Below, one piece after another: positions 60,201 through 64,000 of a DNA stretch of 64,000 nucleotides. Each line of letters begins with the position of its first letter. Within the stretch, counting starts at the first letter, position 1. A model generated the notes under the pieces. That model had not been told where the DNA came from. It made no database searches and was given only the letters and a program-made list of their open reading frames with translations. Source of the DNA: Xylocopa sonorina (lineage: Eukaryota > Arthropoda > Insecta > Hymenoptera > Apidae); contig NC_135202.1 in the NCBI RefSeq assembly GCF_050948175.1, positions 3,658,001 to 3,722,000 on the forward strand, read 5' to 3'. The position numbers and the translations under genes are program-made.

Positions 60201-63087
60201 GCCCGATTCTAATTTATATATTATTGCTTTATTTCCTTTATCCACAAAATTGCATAGAAATGCGCGTCTCATGTCGATTGTAAATAATTTCACGCTTTCT
60301 AAACTTCTGACTTTTTCCATCTAATTTACTCATTAACCTCACCCCCAGCTACTATCATCATGGCCATTGAAAGAACGCAAAAGACCCGGCAAAAACTTTC
60401 ATTGTTCAGCTTGTCCCTGATAGTTATCGTTTTTCTGTCATTTGTGGTGGAACGTTCGAGTAAATGGTGACTGTTCAACAATTTCAATGATTAAAACTAC
60501 AATTTCTAACTTTTCAATATCTTAACAGCATATTTATTAACAAAAACGCAGCATTAAGAAAATGTCCAATTATTATATATTTTGGATATTACTCTACCAT
60601 CTAACTTCTTTAATTACCATCATCAAATCTTGCTTTACTGATTAGAATATGTAAGAGAGGTAACATAAATAGCAGAGTGAAAGTATTTCCAATTAAATTA
60701 AAAATCACTCGATTTATGGAATATTTTTCACTATTCAATTCTGTTGGAAAATATATCTTTTCTTCCGTTCCGCGATAAAATATTACATCCGATAGATGCC
60801 AGATGAAAATTTGAGATGTTGTAATACTTCCAAGGCATCAAACTTTCTCGCGTCTAGAAAATGTCACGTTCTTTCCGTAAAGGAAACCCTTTCTATGTAG
60901 TTACGATGAACATTCGATAAAACGATCGATTCACGTACAGTCGACTAACGGATAAAGCAGCTGCTACCCTACGAATCTAGTTTTGCTACTTTACAGATGA
61001 AAAAGTTCGCGATAAATCATGTTAGTTCGTTATTACCAGCGATATCGAGGCAAATACCACGAAGAAGGGCGTGTCCCTGGATCGAGCACGATCTATTCCT
61101 TCCATCTAGTGCCGTGAGAAGCGATTCTTCCTTTCTGTCACATCATAAAAGGTTTTCAGTGTTGCATTGAAATTCATATCGGACAGCCCACGGACTGCTT
61201 CATTCATATTAATAACAACGCCTCATCGAACACCAACAATATTCCGTGTCACATTATTACATTTTCTATTTAAGATAAGTATAGTAAAAATAAAATATTT
61301 TATACTGCTCAATAAAATTAATTCAATGGATTATCTTATTGTACGAAAAATAACTTTTCGTAGCAATTTGTAGCTAAATTTTTCAATTTTAGTGAGAGAC
61401 AGTGAACCAAATATAATTGTTCCAAAAGTACTAAATAAAAACGACACAAAATTTCCATTTTATATTTCTTCCGTTTCACGATCTCTTCTTCTATCTATGT
61501 CGTATATCATTGGAAAACGTCTTCACTGCATAGGAATAGATATACCACTTTCTCATCTGACTTTCACTTTCATTTTTAAACATACTTTTACCTGCCTTTG
61601 CATCCGTTGCAAACGAGCAATTATTCAAGTGCAATACTGATACACATCGATGCAGTCTGTACTATAATTTAACAACCAATGATTATTCTTCAAACTGCTC
61701 CAATCTGATAATATTAACTACACATCGATAAATTACTAATTAATAATAAAATAATCGTTAGTGAATTTTCAATAGGAAAATGAGATACGCTACGTATATT
61801 CGATACACTCGTGGACGTAAGCATTTTTTAATACTTCTCGATTGTTTAATTGATTACTTCGCGGCATTTCTCTCCCTCACTTTCCACCATGAACTCTCAC
61901 AGTTCTATTCAAGTGGAAACGATCGACGAGTAGTCGATCGATTGGCTATTTTTCATAATCAGTTAAAATCGAGGTGAAAATTTAGAAATCTCGAAAGCTG
62001 GCACAGGTTGGACGAGCGAAACAAGATACATCGGCGATTTGCGCCTCTGTATAGGAATTTCGCACGGTAAAGGTCTCTCTAACCTCGTGCATGTAAAGGA
62101 ACAGCATACTTTATGTACAGTGACTGCAAAAAATATTTGTACACCATTATATTTATTTTAGCATTTGTTCTCTTGATCTAGTGACTGATCAAGTTCAAAA
62201 CTTTCTCTATGAATTTTTTATCGTTTAATTCATATCTTAGCGTGAAATTCTTTTAAATCAATCTGCATTGAATTCTGTTTGTGTTGTTTTATTACTTGGT
62301 TCTTATTATGATTATTGTGTTTTACGTTATCTCTTTATTAAAATAATTGTTTTCAAAATGACAATACCTATAGGATGCCTTAATTCCTTCCTTGGAACTT
62401 CAAGCTGGAATTCTAAAATATTTATTATATATTCTGCTAGAATTATTGCACTCAGTATCTGACTTTTTCTTTAATCCTTTTGCAATATTTTTAATGCATT
62501 ATCAAATTTAATAAAACATATATTTACTTCCACAATTATCGTACTACTATTGTGGCTATTAAAATTATACGATTCATAAGTTAACAAGAAAGAATTTTAC
62601 TTGATGTTATGAACAATAAAAATATTAAAGTTGTCATTATAATTGAAGCATAAAAATCAAGTATAAAATGTAATAAATTTTTTTATGGAACTTCTAATAT
62701 ATAAATAAGAGGACTATCAAGTTATTCCTCGCAACTCAAAATATAATGAGCTTTTTCATATAAAAAGAAATCTATCTTCAATTACGTTTATTTCAATCCT
62801 TTCTTCGTAATATCACGTAAATTTACCTGGACGAGGGCTTCTGGTTGCAAATGCTTCAAAAATTCAGCCTGCTGATAGGAAACGGAAGATGGCTGCTGCT
62901 GCTGCTGCTGTTGTTGCAACCTTAGTTCAGCTTGCATCGCAGCAATCGATTCAGGAGTGCAAGACGCTCGTGCTTGGACCCAGGATGCTGCAAGGATGAA
63001 GCTTCCAAGGACCACGGACATCGTCACCAGGGTGACGGCCGCGATTCTTGCGATTTGAACCGCCGTACTCTTTGGCCTTATGTACGC
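45226..63087 (-). CDS. Gene D: acidic, Gln/Pro-rich membrane protein, at least 8 coding exons (5' end missing)
   Basis: Exons: 62827-63087, 48553-48786, 48255-48430, 47698-47995, 46851-47342, 46398-46628, 45627-45867 and 45226-45410. All borders are GT-AG and the phases (0,0,2,0,0,0,1) agree, giving 705 visible residues. In order: a hydrophobic segment (about 15-37, ending LGSFILAASW), eight Gln (58-65), an acidic run (about 129-146), a conserved-looking block (LPLQFDFDDIAG, then SCVVERRRAD), Pro/Gln/Met-rich exons 4 and 5 with tandem MGPQ units and PQ dipeptides, exons 6 and 7 ending in a Gln run, and a last exon with a CNHARC motif, a second hydrophobic segment (about 659-679) and a KKKK tail. 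A P-x-E-[IVLA]-R motif recurs six times. The start codon was not found; the first exon follows an acceptor at 63088. It is probably anchored in a membrane; the function is unknown. The join over the 14 kb intron is the least certain step. Confidence 0.75.
45989..46069 (-). tRNA. tRNA-Leu (anticodon AAG)
   Basis: The 81-base sequence folds as a class II tRNA. The acceptor stem GGTAGCG pairs with CGCTGCC, and the anticodon stem CTGGT/ACCAG holds the loop TTAAGGC with anticodon AAG, which reads CUU. There is a variable arm as expected for Leu, and a T arm with GGTTCGAATCC. The internal polymerase III boxes (TGGCCGAGCGG and GGTTCGAATCC) are intact. It lies in the intron between exons 6 and 7 of gene D, in the same orientation. 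Confidence 0.95.
53477..57885 (+). CDS. Gene F: nested 67-residue protein, 2 exons
   Basis: Exon 1, 53477-53584, starts at an ATG with an in-frame TGA upstream and ends at GTAT|GTAAGT. Exon 2, 57790-57885, follows CGTGATTTTCAG and ends in TGA. Phase 0 joins phase 0. The product begins MSRAAYSNFTFEPFKELG and ends AFRTKFDRMRTN; it is hydrophilic, rich in Lys, Arg, Phe and Ser, and has no signal peptide or membrane segment. Both exons look like real coding DNA although each is below the length at which ORFs are usually kept. A second donor four bases earlier (GAC|GTATGT) would shift the frame. AATAAA follows at 58556. The gene lies antisense within the 14 kb intron of gene D. I do not recognise the family. 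Confidence 0.6.
58556..58561 (+). terminator. Poly(A) signal candidate of gene F
   Basis: AATAAA on the plus strand about 670 bases after the gene F stop codon. The sequence between is AT-rich and non-coding. Confidence 0.3.
60360..60470 (+). CDS. Candidate transmembrane micropeptide (36 residues) or signal-anchor exon
   Basis: After a pyrimidine-rich acceptor (CCTCACCCCCAG at 60348) an ATG opens a frame with a basic head (ERTQKTRQK), one hydrophobic segment (SLSLIVIVFLSFVV) and a short charged end before TGA. A donor-like TTCGA|GTAAAT at 60459/60460 would instead splice out in phase 1; an acceptor at 61390 (TTCAATTTTAG) gives an in-phase continuation to 61640. Either a single-pass micropeptide or the first exon of a membrane or secreted protein is possible. 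It is antisense within the large intron of gene D, downstream of gene F. Confidence 0.3.
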   Translation: MAIERTQKTRQKLSLFSLSLIVIVFLSFVVERSSKW

Positions 63088-64000
63088 CTGCCAACGAACA
63101 CAAAAAGAATTAATAAAAATAGAAAAAAAATCAATTTGGAACGAGGAATGATGTAATATATACTTAATATATTCGTTGTGCAATATTATGGTATTATTAC
63201 TTATGTAATACGAAATCTATACACACTTCGTTTCAAAGGAGCAAAAATCAGCAACATTATGTAATATTTTATACACTCATGAGAAACAAAGAAGACTGCA
63301 ACCATGATAACTCTGTTCTTACTTCACCTTATAAATACAATAAAAAAATTTTATCTCGAGGTTTAAAACACAAAGTACCTACTTTCTCCTACTCAGAAAC
63401 TGATGTCTAATTATCCATCGTGCACGCGATATAAATTTTTCACAGAAAGTACAATATGTTGAGATTGAACATCGTTTCACAACATAATATTGTATCGTTG
63501 CGCACGACAAATACTTGTTTTTATTATTTAAAGCGAAAGCAAGCCTAATTCGTATCCAAGTAGCGATTCGAACACGAAACGTGTAGTTCGATTTTATGAA
63601 AACCGGAACAAGCCTACCTCTTGTAATCAGAATCTAATTATTCAAGATTTCCCGACGCTATTCCCGTCGTTTCTATTTTATGTTAATCGAACGTACGTAT
63701 ATACGTGGCGATTACATCGCGTCTGTTGCGATCAGTCGCCACAGACGAAGAAAGGAATAGCTAAACTTGACTTCCGTGATGATCTCACTGCATTGAACGA
63801 AACCGGTAGCATAAATTTAACTACATTCCCATCAAAGTTTTTTAATCACCTCGCTATCTCTTATTCCTTTGTCCATTCTCTAAGGTGCTTCCAGAAATTT
63901 TCTGCTTCGAAACCATTTCCTGCGCGTTTTTCATTCGGGTTATAATGCGCGTTACTTTAAAGTATAGCTTTTACGCTGCTTGCAGAACGTTATTACTTAA
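63088..64000. other. Upstream of the first visible gene D exon
   Basis: Intron or 5' region of gene D on the minus strand. A short frame starting with ATG near 63813 and reaching a GTGAGA donor near 63789 (MLPVSFNA, phase 0) would fit in phase to the 63087 acceptor, but eight codons cannot prove it. The real start exon may lie beyond the window. Confidence 0.3.

Larger units (their letters stand above)
48787..62826 (-). other. Intron 1 (visible) of gene D, about 14 kb
   Basis: It carries the antisense gene F and a micropeptide candidate. A minus-strand frame from an ATG at 49799 to 49683 (38 codons, hydrophobic start GHVFLAALF) follows a good acceptor (TTTCTTATTCAG at 49806) and could be an alternative exon of gene D, since the phase fits. 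A plus frame 56497-56811 (104 codons) with a hydrophobic stretch near its end is also open but unsupported. CpG-rich patches at 50940-51200, 51650-52180, 52580-52880, 54400-54870 and 59230-59680 hold nothing I can name. Confidence 0.45.

Noticed and set aside
62788..63183. Reading gene D exon 1 straight through from an ATG at 63183
   Set aside because: The strong acceptor at 63088 and the AT-rich code upstream make the 32 extra residues look like intron.

Overview
The window looks like nuclear DNA of an insect, most likely a bee or another hymenopteran. It is AT-rich with many CpG-rich patches (CGA/TCG runs), genes are split by short GT-AG introns of about 90-220 bases mixed with introns above 10 kb, and the coding parts show CAG-encoded glutamine runs. 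Nothing bacterial or viral is convincing. No coding gene here could be given a gene symbol from sequence alone.

Layout. 1-14 kb is gene-poor; it holds a ~1.7 kb long inverted repeat (about 2001-3738), an unexplained ORF with a perfect hairpin (3952-4197) and an 81+81 bp hairpin element (8375-8606). Gene A, minus strand, 14032-26220, encodes a predicted 122-residue type II membrane protein in four exons; its first intron (about 10.9 kb) contains a TTAA-ended piggyBac-type MITE candidate (17933-18247). Gene B, plus strand, about 30257-34006, is a secreted leucine-rich-repeat protein with a TATA box, a 5' non-coding exon and a single coding exon. 34-42 kb has only weak small-gene candidates on the plus strand. 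Gene C, minus strand, 42249-43061, is an acidic 138-residue protein in three exons. Gene D, minus strand, 45226-63087 and open upstream, is a membrane protein of at least 705 residues with acidic, Gln-rich and Pro-rich parts and a degenerate P-x-E-[IVLA]-R repeat.

Genes inside genes. A tRNA-Leu(AAG) sits in a short intron of gene D on the same strand. Gene F (53477-57885, plus strand, 67 residues, two exons) sits antisense inside the 14 kb first visible intron of gene D, with a possible transmembrane micropeptide at 60360-60470.

The exon models of genes A, C, D and F were built here by joining open frames at consensus splice sites with matching phase. Most of these exons are too short or lack an ATG, so a length-based ORF scan misses them. 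RNA evidence was not available.
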